Assembly: GCF_030936135.1 (NCBI RefSeq)
Contig: NC_082594.1
Span: 22,673,553-22,737,552, forward strand
From: Gavia stellata
Taxonomy: Eukaryota; Chordata; Aves; Gaviiformes; Gaviidae
Direction of reading: 5' to 3'
Length of the DNA stretch: 64,000 nt
How positions within the stretch are numbered: position 1 is the stretch's first letter; each line of letters opens with the position of its first letter. The notes beneath the pieces are model-generated. The model saw only the letters and a list, made by a program, of their open reading frames with translations. It made no database searches and was not told the DNA's origin. A program made the position numbers and the translations under genes. Below are positions 26,101 to 38,466 of this stretch, piece after piece.

Positions 26101-29099
26101 TTTTTATTTGGATCTGTCTGTTCCCACACCCCTCCCCAGGGGAGTTCTCCTCTGACCAAAATATTTTCATAATGCAAGCAAATATCTGCAGTAGTTATTT
26201 TCTTGCTGAAACAATTTATTTCCTTATTACTGAAAGCATTAAATAGATATATATGGTGCACAGGCTCTGAATATATGGGAACTGTAACTAGGTAATACTG
26301 TAAGCTTTGAAATAAGCTGATTTGAAACACTGAGTAGTTGTAGAAAGCCTTTGGTGTAGAAAGAAGTGTAGCAGTAAAATAATTTTGAACTTTAGTCTTG
26401 AAGTTAATTCACAGTTTGTTTGCAGAGAAGATACTTCACTGAAATTCCTTTTCAGTGTGCTCCTAAATTTTCTATTTTACTGTACCAGCCTTAAAAAAAA
26501 AAAAAAAAGAGGACAAGCAGGGTTTGTTTCCCTTTCCCTCCCCAGTATCTTCTACTGGGAGAGAGCTGAGGGTCCTGTTTGACATGACAGCTTTATCTCT
26601 TGTATTGAGTCCTCAGAAATGCAATCACACCATCAACTATTATCTTCCAGCCTCTGTGAACCTTAATTGTCCCCACTGCACTGAGAAGCATCTGCATAAT
26701 TTTTCTCTCTATACCCCGCATCTTTCCCACCCTTCCCCAACCACTAAATCACAGCCAATGTTTCCTTCCCACTCCACGAGTGCTTCCCTAGGCCCTCTGC
26801 CAACCAGCGACTGCCAGACCCACATCTGCATACACACTGCCAGGCTGTCTTTCAGACAGGAGGGAAGTGGGAAATGATAGAAACAAGCTTCCAGCCATCC
26901 ACAGGCTATGTCTACACAGGGCCTGTCAAATCAACCAGCAAAATACTGCGGGCCCAGGCAGGATAAAAGTGGAAAGGAAATGACCTCCTGTCAGCTGATG
27001 TACAGTCACTGTGTACATACTCTTAGTCTGTGGCAAAAGCAAATCACAGAGTCATGAGTCTTTCCTTGTTTAACAACATCGGTGCAGATAGCCATTGCAG
27101 GGTAGCTGACAATCAGCAACTTCTCACCCCATGGTAACTTGTTTGTGTGCCATGTTGCTATGGTACACCCGAGATTGCCAATGGCCAGGGTAGGAGACTG
27201 ATGCTTGTGTCTGAAAACATGTCCTGAAAACACAGACTCTCAGAGAACTGCAGTTAGATACTCGCCATATAAATTTGCTGTTTTGATCCCCCATTAATGA
27301 GCTGCATGGGGAGCATATGTGGGGTATCTGTCCTGGTACAGGAAACTAGGGACAAGTTAGACAAGTTGCGACATAAGCCATTTCAGGGCATGCTGAGCAA
27401 GGCAACAGCTGTGCAGTGAAAGGGCTATGCCCAACCTCTAGGAGGGAGTAGGAATGAGAGAGCGATAAAGCACCAGAGGTTCTGGGGCCATCCTTCCTGT
27501 TCAGCTCCCTGCATAGCTCAGTGCAAGAGGACTGCAGGAGCAGCAGCTTCGCTAACTGAGAGGAATGGAGAATTTCTGGCAGTAAATTTTGAGGGAGATG
27601 AGTCTGATACGTGACTTGTGTGATACTGGTCTGTCTAGAGTCACCAGTCTGCACTGAGCACAGCACACAAGTAACTGTGTAACTTGCTGTATTTGTCTTT
27701 TTTACTCTGTGCACCATCAGTTTGGCCATGGATTAGTCTTTCTAATGCCAGGCAAAAACTTCCTTAGAAGCAATGAAATGACAAAACCCAAAAAAGTTCA
27801 TAGCCCTTTTTGTGTCTAGACCATGGATTCCCAAAACAATTGCTTGGGCAGTTGACAAGCTTCAGTGCCAAAATAGGAACTTACAGCAGGAGAACAGGAA
27901 ACAGATGTGGGCAGGCGAGAATGGAGTCTCGTGTAAATAGGACCCACTATTACTAGAGAAGTTTGCTTTCTGTATTGCTGATCTCTTTTTTGGGATTCAT
28001 ATATCAGAGGAGGTCACTCATGGTTGTTCCCACCTCCAGTCCTCACTGTGTTTCCATCCTTCAGCCAAATGTTTCAGTCCTCCAAGTTCTGTTGAAGGCT
28101 AAGAATGAATTGTAAGGTGAGCATGTGAGCCCTTGCAATGGTTTTCTCAGTTTTCCTATTTTTTGGGTTGTGCTCATGTCCTTCAATCTCAAACTCTAGT
28201 TTTTCACCTCAGATCACTTATGACACTTTCAGTCTCTGTACGAAGCTTGAAGGGAACTGATGTCTCTTTCCAATTCCTTTATATGGTGTTGAAGCTTTCT
28301 GTGACTATCTTGGCACTCGGAACACAAGAGCAGCTTGCTATAGTAAAACACCTGAAGGCCTGATCTTTCCCTCTGGTAACAGGGTATTGAACTTACATTA
28401 AAGATACCAAAGAGTCCTAGTAAATCTCTTTTCAAGTTCTGCCAGAAGGATTAACTTGCTACTCCATTTCTGCACCCAGCAGAGCTGACTGGTGCCTGCA
28501 GGCAATATACCAGTGATAGTTTAGAATAGGAGTGTGCTTTAAGAGCAATTGTCCTCTTAGCGTGATTTGATTCGTATCAGAAACTGGTCTTGGAGCACAC
28601 AGATTGGATTCCCTTTGAACGTAACTAAACCAAAAGGTGCCATCCAGGAGCACCCCTGTGCACCGCTACTGCTAATGGGCTGTGGTGTGGTACCAGGTCC
28701 TCAGTCCTGTTTCACTCTATGAATCCATTCCTTTTGCTCCTCACTATGCCACATGTAGGCATCACTTTGTCATCTGCATAGCCAGTAACAAACCTTCCTA
28801 AAGGTTTTCCATCTTTAATATAATTTCTTTCTCAAATTACAACTGACAAACCAGAGGTGAAGGGAAATACCTTAACTGACAAAGTCTTAACTGAGAAGTC
28901 TCATCCACGATTTTTAGTGCAAGTATCCAATTCACTACCACCTTAGGAGAGGAAGAAAGAAAAACACTACTACTTTTTTGGTAGGAACTTTGTCATTAGT
29001 ATTGCTAAAGTACTAGAGTTTGTTCAGACTTAAGTCTTCACCAAGAGAAAGATTAATCAGAATCTTAGTGGTGCTGTTCAGAGGCATAATTAATAGATT
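23177..29099. other. Intergenic DNA, nothing firm recognised
   Basis: About 5.9 kb of AT-rich DNA. A16 runs at 26493-26508. Frames near 26524-26877 and 27346-27729 have low-complexity, non-conserved translations and are not supported as genes. A 'GGCTATGTCTACACAGGGC' word near 26905 hints at an old amniote repeat but is too short to call. Confidence 0.45.
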
Positions 29100-29240
29100 C
29101 AGACTTCATATAATAAATTAATCTTTAACATCAGGGATGGGGTTAAACCTGTGGAACACATCAAGGAAATAAAGAGTGTTCTTTAAAGTATAGACTGGAT
29201 AATCGTCTACCTGAAGATATCCTGAAATCACATTACTGTT
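29100..29240 (+). mobile_element. Possible ancient CR1-like fragment
   Basis: The order of words TTAACATCAGGGATGGGGTT, AACCTGTGGAACACATC and GTATAGACTGGATAATCGTC resembles the end of ORF2 in the old amniote CR1 family, where a 'GGAACAA...GACTGGATG' pattern is usual. The match is weak and boundaries are guesses. Confidence 0.25.
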
Positions 29241-30384
29241 GTATAGACTCTATAAAGTTTACATATTCACCTTGAAGCTGTATTATTCAGTTTTGCTAAT
29301 TTTAGTTAAGTTCCTAGCTCATACCTAACTTGCCAATGAGCTAATTTTTTCTTTTCCCAGTGTCCCAATTAATTTTGCAGTCACCTGGACGCTGTGCAGT
29401 TACTTCCAAAAGCTGGCAATAATGTTTGTTGCATTTCATCTTTCATCTTCTTATTTGTCTATATTGATATTATTTTGACATTTTCTTGTCACGTAACTTA
29501 CTTTTCTTTGATGTGCTTTGACATAATTTTGTGTTTTCCTGAAAGTATCAGGTGGTCCCCATGGATTCCAATTAACGTTGTTTTGACATTGAGTTTATGA
29601 CATAACACAGCTGTTGTGACAATGCTGTCATCTTCAAGGGAAGGTGGCTTCAGCTAAGCAAACATCTACAGCTGCTGTAGTCACCACTTAAAAGTCAGTC
29701 TTTGCTCAATGTGTACCACTGACACCACCTATTTCTTGTCCTATGCTTAAGAAATGAGCATTATTTTGTGGTTACTGATAGCAAAATTGAAGATTTTCAA
29801 GTGGAGTGTTATGTACCAAGGCTGTTTTTTAAGCAGGTGATCACCATACTCAAAGACAAGTTGAAACCAGCTTGGTGTTACATATAGACACGGTAATGTT
29901 TCCAGACTTGCCTAGAAGCCATTTTGATGCAGTGCAGCTATTACTGGTCTAGAGTCTTAGCTCGCACCAAAGCTCATTTGATGCTCTTTTATAAATGTAT
30001 TCAGTTGGCTTTTGCAACGGTTAAGCTAGCAAAGCACTTACACGCAGGCTGTGTTGGAAGCCCTGGAGTGGACCCATGGAAACCTATCAGACAATTCACA
30101 AGTTTAAAGCTATTCACTCCTAAGTGCCTTTGTGGAGTGAAGCCTAAAATCACTTTGATAACATCTATAATTTATTATAAATGTAACCTCTCTTTAACTA
30201 CTAGTGACTTATATACTTAGAAAATCTCCCTTTAAAAGTAATTTTAAGGGCAAAAGACTCTTCTTTTCATTCATAGTGATCCCTCCAAAGATCTCCCACT
30301 GTAATAAGTTTGGGAGAATAATTTCTTCTTTGCCAGGATTCACTGGTTAAAATTCTCCAGCTTATACATGCAGTGGTTACACGA

Positions 30385-30440
30385 GAGGTGATACAGGCTA
30401 GATGATGCCAGAAGTCCCTTCAGGCTCTAAAATCTATTAA
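30385..30440 (+). mobile_element. Ancient CR1-like 3' terminus
   Basis: A 55-bp stretch reads GTGATACAGGCTAGATGATG, then CCAGAAGTCCCTTCAGGCTC and TAAAATCTATTAA. This matches the recalled terminal motif of the old amniote CR1 family ('...AGACTAGATGATC...GGTCCCTTCTGGCCTTAAAATCTATG'). It may be the tail of the weak match at 29100-29240 or an independent insertion. Confidence 0.6.
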
Positions 30441-31019
30441 CCTACCAGATAATTTACAAATGGAACAATTTATGGAGTGAGAATCTGTCTATTGTGCGTG
30501 AGGAAGGAAACATTAAACCCTACATCATTCATTCTGATAGAGACCGTGTTTACACAGTGTCTGCATGCTTATTACAAGGGAGCAAGAATAAATTTGTGAA
30601 GACTGTTGAATGCTGATGTAATATTATTCAGGCTATCTGTGAGTAAAAGTATTCTTTAAATTTCACATTTTTCTTTAATAGATTCCTTCTGCAACAAATG
30701 TAGCAACATGGAATATTCAAAAACAAAGGCAATGATAGTGAAATATCATGGGGTGGGCAGGATGGGGACATTGACAAATGGAAGTAATTTGCAACAGTGG
30801 TAAAGATTTAGGTATTTGCAGTAGTCTACAGCACTGCAGGTTGGATGCTTCATAGCAAGCCATTCTCGTAGCTGCTTTCAAGGTTCTGCTTACAGTGACA
30901 GACTTCTGGATTTTTAGAAAAGGAGGGCAGGAGACATGAATAAGTATGAGTTTATCCCACTAGTTTTAATGAAATCTGATAAAGCTGAAGTGCCTGAATA
31001 TTTACAGCTAAGCTACTGT

Positions 31020-31400
31020 CAGGTCCCTGAGGGCACTCATGGGCCCTACTGGCCCTACCTGACCTCCTCTGGGGCCTCCCGCCGCCCTGCCCATGGCCCA
31101 GCACCCCATTCCAGCCCCCTGGGGCTGTCAGTCCCTGCCCTGGTGATGCAGCAGCAGTGCCAGTCTCCAGCTCCCCACAACCCTGCCTGGCCATCCCAGG
31201 GCAGTGTCTGACCTTGGGTACCTGCACTGGGCCTGACCCTGACCTGTGGGTTGACCTTCTGGCTCAACCCTGGACCTGTCCCATCATGTCAAACTTGCCT
31301 GATGACCTGGGCGCTTGGTTGACCCCAGCTGCCGTCCCCAGGTCTGCCCTGCTTGGCTGCATGAGCCAGTGCCCAAATGAACTGTTTTCACTGCTGCAGA
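31020..31400. repeat. GC-rich, C-skewed islet of unknown origin
   Basis: About 380 bp of C- and CCTG-rich DNA is set abruptly in AT-rich sequence. It has many CCCTG, GACCT and CCTGACC words but few CpG dinucleotides, so it is not a CpG island. The composition break and word repetition suggest a transposed or satellite-like segment, perhaps LTR-derived. No terminal repeats or target duplications were seen, and overlapping frames on both strands look like composition artefacts. Confidence 0.4.
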
Positions 31401-34400
31401 ACTAGACGATTAAAAGGAAAAATGATCCTAGTGATTTCATCTGCTCAGTCTCATGTTATCTGAGCAGCCAGTCCATTTCCCGAGCTCTGCTTCCAGGTCT
31501 GCTCTGAACGCAGGTCTGCGTTAGGCAAAATTCGGCTTCCACAGTGAGTGGGGGGGAGACAGGTACCTTCAGAGAGAGCTTAGCCCTGTCCAAGACCTGA
31601 ATCTGTCTTTGGAGGTCTCTTTCCTCTCCATGGACTGTAGGTTCCTGGCATCCTCTTTGAAGTGCCTACAATTAGGTCTGATGAATGTAGTTCCAGTATT
31701 AGTTTCCAGGTAGTTCTAGCAGTAGTTTCTGTGCACTGATTTACTGTAATTAGCAAAGGCCTTGCTGACACTTTCTGCCTAGAGATTAGATCACCTTCCT
31801 AAAAAGTGCAGTTTCTAAATTATGTCTAAATAAACAGCATTAAATACTTCTCTAAGCATCAGTTTTCATGGTTAAAAATTGCTGCAGTGACTACAGGGAT
31901 AGCTTTTGTTAGCCCAAGGAGGCAGAAGGATCCAGACAAATAGGAAATGGGAGGGAACCTGAGAAACAGTCTCTTTATTCATATTGTCTCTGCTATGAAA
32001 CATGCTTGCTACATGGATCTGAAGTGTATTATGTCAAATTTGGGGGTAAAGTAGGTGCCAGTGTAAACTATGTGTGAGTAAAAGAATGACATTTGCAAGG
32101 ATGGAAAGAAAGGCAATTGTAAGAAGTTATCCATACATCATCCTGTAGGAATTTAATTTATTCTCCTTTACCACTGCTGACTGGTTGCTCTTGCTGCCAC
32201 AATCTTTCCCTTCTGCTCATCAGCATGGTGATCTCTGGCAATCATTTGCCTGGAGTCTTGTATTTAGATTACATCCAAAATTTTCTCACCAGCGTGCTGA
32301 TTCAAACCCCATTCAGGTCAATGGAAGTTGTGCTACTAACTTTGTGGAAGTTCGGATCAGGCCCAGGTAACTCCTTGCTGGCATGCACCATGGGCTCATT
32401 GCTGTGCTGCCCTTGGAGCTGGTGTAGGCCAGGACAGTGGCTTTTTTCCCACCCAGAGCCTTACACATAGTGAAACATGGTGAGAAATGAGGTTCATAGG
32501 AGGTTTTGCAATCCTTGCCTAGATTTGGACAGCCCATAAGCAGATGGTCAGCTCCTGATCTGAAAGGTTCAGTTAACAAAGAAAGAGAAGGAAGGGTTCT
32601 TGTGCAAGAGCAAGGACAAGAAAAGCCTCAGTTGTTCTGTGGTGGAGAGTGATGAGAATGGGGATAAAGGAGGATGGAAGGAGGAGGAAGATGAGCAATA
32701 CGAAAAAGATACTTTGATCCTTTCAAAATCATCCCATACCACAATTTTAATTACATTGAGAAAATTTTGGTGACTTTAGCTCTTTAAATGCTAAACTGTT
32801 ATTTCTTGTTTCTTTCCTTGCTTTCTTGACGTTACCCCTGGACTGTCACTGTATCTTCATCAGAGTAGATGTCAGGCAGCTTTGGGTGGCACCTGAGACA
32901 TTGTGGGAAGTGGCTGATTGTGGGACTGGCCAAATGCTGGAGACTCTCTGTCGATGTGGATGCCAAACCACAGTTCAGGGCTGTTCGTACGTGGGCCTTT
33001 ATTGCACTCTAGAGAGCTTTCCAGAGTATTTTTTCTTCAGTGAAATTAATATCTTCCACTTTGACTTCCTTGGGTTGTGCTCAAAAGATTTTGGCATCAT
33101 CCAAACCAAAACTGGAAAGTAGACAGTTCCTGCTTAGCGTTCAGTCTAGAAATAAAAACACATGGGGAAGTCTGACATAAGGTTTCAAATGGCTTTCATT
33201 TGCTAATGCATTCACCCACTGGCTACGATGCTAAGCTTCTTCCACTCCTTCTCTAACACTATTGTAAATTAAATGACGCAGCCCTGATTTTGCTGTCAGA
33301 TACTGCTACTACAAGCTCTTGGAGACTGGTGGTTCTCTGGTGACTTCAGAAGTCTGCCAGTGCTGGATCCACCTGGTCACTGGAGCAATAAGCAGGTCTA
33401 TAAGCCTGTCCTGCAAACTGAATTGCAATCAGTGATCCTCGCCAAAGGAGCCTTTCTCCTTGGTGACATGAGGCCATGGGCAATGTTTGGGAGGTTGGCA
33501 GAGAAAGCTAACCACAAGGAGCCCAGATGAAGCAAATGCAGCTAGGGGTCAGGTAAGTGGAAGAGCTTGACGTAGCCACGGTACTGAGGAAGGTGGCTCC
33601 ACAGTGGTGGGTCCATTCCCCTGCCACATGGACCCAGCTGTCACTTACTGGTGTCCCTGCAGGGGTGTTAGTGTTTCTTTGCCTATAACAGGGGACAGTG
33701 ATATAAATTATTAGAGATACTGAACATTGAAATTGCTCTTGATTCCTTTATGAAGAACAGTCACTTCTGAAAAGCTGCCTACCTCTGAAATGACTGCTGA
33801 GGAAAGAAATGTGAGTGACATGAGAGCTGGAAGATTTGTGTGTGCTGCTCTTGCTTGTACCAGCAGGTACTGGGAGAGACAGGGAGAGGAGTCGGTCCCT
33901 TGGGGACTGTTGGGATAACATGAAAAGGAAGCCTCAAGAACAGATAGTTTTTTCCCAACTCTGGGAAAGTCCTGGGGGAGGTGGGCTTGCTTGTACAAGT
34001 TCGTACAGCATTTGTGTGGTTTTTTGGTACTGAATTCTTTTACTGGGAAGGTAATTACCCTCTGTCCCAGAGAAAGCTATTGAGGACACACCTGCCACGA
34101 GAACAACCTATCGCTACAGGAACCCAGCCATCCCTGTGGGCTGGTGCCAGCATAGTAACAAAACTGTGTGTTTAAATTATACAGAGGTGGTTAATGAGTT
34201 TTCACCTTGTCAGGAGAGCAGTCCAAGGTTAAAGAATGATGTGTCCTAGAAACTAGAGTGAGGAAAGCTGAGTTTTGAAAATATACAACCTGCAGGGTGA
34301 GACAGTATTTTAAAACAAAACTGTTACAGGATTTTCCTTTTTATGGAAGCAAAGCTCAGCATTACAAAAAGCAGGAGAGGGACACTCTGATTCTGAGGGC

Positions 34401-35339
34401 AGTGTGGCAGCTAGAAAATATTTAACACGTTATTATGCTATCAGTGGAAGTGTTTAATGAGATTTAGTAGATGTTACCAAAGCTGTTCTGTCATGTTTAT
34501 ATATTCAGATAGGGGTTGTGTGAAGTGGCCTGTGATTTATTTGGCTGGCAAGCCAGGGCAAAGGGGGATTTCAGTCTTTCATGCTACACTTCATCAAGCA
34601 GATCTGGTTTCATTTTTGCTGAGATTATAAATGTTGCAAATGAAAGGAACAGAGCAGATGCAGTTTCTTTACATTTTGGAAGGCATTTGTATTATCTGCC
34701 ACTTGACATTTTGATTGCAAGGGTATATCAATATCAATACCCTTCATTTTGAATACAAGGGAGTCCCACCCCTGCTGCGTCACATCCTCAAGCCGTGCTT
34801 CCTGCATCACCCATCCTTTGCACACTTGGATCTGAAGCTCCATCCTCTTTTCTCACGCCAAGCCCAAAGACCAGAGCCCTAAATCAATGTCCTCACCATC
34901 CTCATTGCCCTCTTTCCGTATTCCTGATAGTCTCAGTTTGGTACTCCCTGCCTCAACAGCCCCAACTGCTTTTGACTCACTTTTCTAGTCCCTGGAGTGC
35001 AGAGCCTGCGGTGGGCTGGGAACGTCTGCCTCACACTGGCACAGACTTCTCTTGTGTGTTAATTGGCACTCACTGCCTGTGTAAAAGCTTTTACTCCCAC
35101 CTTATTCACACTCCTGCTCACTTTATTTCCATACATATCACACTCTGGTCCATTTTGGTTTTCTGACAGCCATATTTAAGGCCAGACTCTCCAGCACACA
35201 TCTCTGGATTGCTTGTTGAAAGCAAGACATGAGGAGAGTATAAGAAGTATTTTTTGAGCAATATTCCTAGAAACACCTTAAGTTGTCTTGAATTTGTATA
35301 AGTCTAGAAGCTTGTCATAGGAAATCATCACCAGATTAA
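31401..35339. other. Intergenic DNA with a possible old repeat
   Basis: Single-copy-like DNA. At about 32291-32369, the words CAAACCCCATTCAGGTCAAT and GTTCGGATCAGGCCCAGG resemble an old dispersed amniote repeat that carries 'CCCATT...GTCAATGG...GGATCAGGCCC'. The family is not identified. No supported gene. Confidence 0.4.
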
Positions 35340-35765
35340 AGTGTGTCTCATGAGAGTCTTCAAGGCTCTGTACAAGACCCAGTACTACTCAATATTTTTA
35401 GTACTGAACTCAAAGCCAGAATAAAACTTGCAACTGACACAAAGACTGTAGAAAGGCCCATAGAGATAAAGGGGCAGATCTATGGAGCAGTCTCGAGTGC
35501 TGGATAAGTTGGTCTTGTTGCACAAAGTTGTATTTAAGTGTAATCAAACAGATGTTATACATCAGGAAGACAGTGATGCTGATAAAAGCTTAAGAATCCC
35601 AGTGAGCATGTGGTTGAATATGAAATCCTAGTTTGGCACTACAGCAAAAATGGCCATGAGGTGTATAAATAAAAGACTGCTGAGTCAAAAGGGGATTGAA
35701 CTCTCTACTTAGCATTAGTAGGGTTGGTACTTGAGGTCTGCATCCAGTTTATACATTCCTGTTTT
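35340..35765 (+). mobile_element. Ancient CR1-like LINE remnant (RT region)
   Basis: A degenerate copy of the reverse-transcriptase section of the old amniote CR1 family. CAAGGCTCTGTACAAGACCC corresponds to the 'PQGSVLGP' region. It is followed by AGTACTACTCAATATTTTTA ('LFNIF') and CTGACACAAAG ('ADDTK'). Farther on, GAATATGAAATCCTAGTTTG and the CATCCAGTTTATACATTCCT segment correspond to the later part of ORF2. Several deletions have shortened it, and the frame is destroyed. Plus orientation. Confidence 0.6.
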
Positions 35766-36022
35766 TTAAAAGAAAAAAAAAAGAACAATAACAATTTTCA
35801 GATGTTGCAAAAATGTCACATACTTTTTCTGAAGAAAATGCTTTACAGTAAGAAATATAAAGGGCATTTTTAATCCTGGATGATTACCTGATGTTGATCT
35901 GTATCACTTTACTTGTGTAAGTTAATGCTTTGCCTGGTACAGGAGGTCCTAGAGCCGCAACTTGCAGGAGGCTGGGAGCATAATCAGGGCAGGTGCTGAT
36001 GGATGCTTGCCCTGTTGTCATG

Positions 36023-36125
36023 CCCTTCCCCAGACACCTGCTATTGGCCCCGGTGGAAAGGGGAGACAGGATGCAGGACTGGATGGACCATTGCTCTGTC
36101 CATGTATGGCTGTTCTTATGTCCCC
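36023..36125 (+). mobile_element. Ancient CR1-like 3' terminus
   Basis: The words CCAGACACCTGCTATTGGCC, GACTGGATGGACCATTGCTC and ATGTATGGCTGTTCTTATG match the recalled 3' end of an old amniote CR1 subfamily ('...CTGGATGGACC...CAGTATGGCCGTTCTTATG'). It lies in the same orientation about 260 bp after the RT remnant at 35340-35765. The two pieces are likely one element with eroded sequence between them. Confidence 0.65.
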
Positions 36126-38007
36126 AACAGTTTGTCCAGATCCTAATATTTGCTTTAAACAAAACTAAACTTTTGGGCTAATTGCAGGGGTAATCATGGG
36201 AAAAACAGAGCCTGTGATTAACAAGGGAATGCATACTGGAACATCTAACAGTTCCTTTTGCCCTAAAATCTGTTTCTGCTTGCGGTGAGAAAGTCTTGAG
36301 GTTAATTTTAAAAAAGTAATATCAAGTACATGTATAAAGGCCTGAGTTTAGCTGCATGGTCAAGGAACAGCTTGTTTTAACTCCTTAAAGATCTCTTCTC
36401 CTAAGATATGACAATGTCACCTTCAAAGGACACACAAGATTACATGCCTACACCACCTCCTGCTTTATAACCAGGTCGGTGGATCTGGCAAAGCACTGCT
36501 CTCTACAGCTCCCTGAAAGGCTACTCATCTACCCAGTTTACTATTACGGAGATCTCTTGCTATATCTCTTCAGCGTGTCTTCATCATCACCTTCAGGGAG
36601 GCCTGGAGATACCTCTCTGCTGCCGTAGAAAGAGGGCGGGATTTGAAATAGGTTGCTGTTCGCTGCCTCTGTACAGCACCCTGCTACCTAGTGTTGCATC
36701 CCAGTATGAGGCGTCCAAGTGACCAGACCCACAGAGCTCCGGATTCCACCAGGAGGACCAAGATGCTAAAAGTCAGGCATTGCAATGGCATCTAATGGCA
36801 ATTTATTGTTAGTGTTCTTTTTCTAGGATCTGGGCATTAGCCTCTTTGTGCTGTAATTCCTCCTCTGTATAATACTCTGGGAAATAATGGGGGTAGCATG
36901 AGGTTAAATATGTTAAAATTGCTAAAATATGTTAATTTGTGAACCGTTTGGGTAATCCCCTTTGGTGACTGGGACCTTGTCAGTGCCTTGGGCAAACAAC
37001 TCCCTGGATCTGTGTGGTGCATACAACTGTGAGTCAGTCTAGAAGGATCAGTCAAGAAAAGAATCACAGCCATTGTGCCAAACGGCAATGGAAAAAAATC
37101 CTCCTAAGATCACACTGACAGCTTTGGTTTTCCCTTCAGAAAATCTTCTTATAGATTTCATAAGTCTGGTAGGGTCACAGAGACAGAAAGGTTCATAGAA
37201 GTGCTTGGTAATGATAAAACATAGATGTAATGCTTCTGATGGAAGGGTGGATAGTCCTTGTGTCTCATCTCATTTCTTTTCCTGCAATCAGAATTAGTGT
37301 ACCTTGGTCACTGTCACCAAAGATTCATGGTCAGACACACAGGGGAAATTGTGTGTGCCACTACTACTTCCTTTAATTGTATCAGATGCACATTAACTGG
37401 CAGTGTCTAGACACTTGTATCCTACAAGACAGCATTTAAATCTGAATCGGAGAGAAAGAACATAGCTGCTAAAACATGGCCCTTCCTCTCTTGATTCATC
37501 TCTGCATTCAGTCTCTGCATTTTAGATTACATTGAGTTTTCTAATTGTTGTTATTTTACATCATCTTCTTTAGTGTATAGTGTTTTATGATGGTGCCTTA
37601 TGAATTAGCAATCAGTGACTGCAGAGCTGTTGCAACCATTAGTTTTAAAAGTATTGTAATCGTTTAGTAAAGGCAATCACCTATCGCTTTTATAATCAAT
37701 TTTTACTGTTCAAATCACATTTGCACTAGTTTATTTCATTACTATGCACCTTTTCCAGCTGGGCTTATGCAATTTGCCCAGTTATGCTCATAGATACAAT
37801 AATGAATATTTACTGTCTGAAAGGCGGGTGAGAGGCATTGTTTCTCCTTAGTTTCCGTTAATAACACAAGCGCTTGCACTACACAATACTATGGGATATA
37901 TTTGAGAGATATATTGGATTTGCCAGGTAGTGTTTTTTTCTAATGGGGAGGTTCAGAAAGCTTTTTCCTATGTCTTCAGAGAATAAATTAGAGAAAAGCA
38001 TGTGGCA
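36126..38007. other. Intergenic DNA, nothing recognised
   Basis: AT-rich single-copy-like DNA between an ancient CR1 tail and the start of the large CR1 insertion. No gene recognised. Confidence 0.5.
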
Positions 38008-38466
38008 CAACTGTTGCCTCAGTCTTTAATAATAAGACCAGTTGTCCTCTGGGTTCCCAGCCCCCTGAGCTGGAAGACAGGGACAGGGAGCACAATGAAG
38101 CCCCCACAATCCAAGGGGAAATGGTTAGCAACCTGCTACACCACTTAGACACACACAAGTCTATGGGACCGGATGGGATCCACCCAAGGGATCCCTGAGG
38201 GAGCTGGTGGAAGTGCTCACCAAGACACTTCCCATCACATACCAGCAGTCCTGGCTGACCAGGGAGGTCCCAGTTGACTGGAGGTTAGCAAATGTGACAC
38301 CCATCTACAAGAAGGGCCATCTACAAGGAGGATCCGGGGAACTACAGGCCTGTCAGCCTGACCTGGGTGCCGGGGAAGATTATGGAGGAGATCATCCTGA
38401 GTGCCATCATGTGGCATGTACAGAACAATGAGGCGATCAGGCCCAGTCAGCATGGGTTTATGAAAG
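38008..38466 (+). mobile_element. CR1 LINE, 5' segment of an interrupted copy
   Basis: First part of a 5'-truncated CR1. It starts at about TTGCCTCAGTCTTTAATA and carries the early RT region. The '[13 protein letters not shown]' section is followed by the frame that reads '[15 protein letters not shown]'. A local partial duplication places CATCTACAAG at both 38302-38311 and 38318-38327 and shifts the frame, so the ORF is dead here. The element stops at GAAAG (38462-38466), where an LTR is inserted, and resumes at 39598. Confidence 0.92.

Noticed and set aside
26900..26960. Possible repeat marked by GGCTATGTCTACACAGGGC
   Set aside because: A single matching word is not enough to call an element.
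32291..32369. Old dispersed repeat with GTCAATGG and GGATCAGGCCC words
   Set aside because: Resembles a common amniote repeat but is too short, and the family could not be named, so it is noted only in the intergenic entry.
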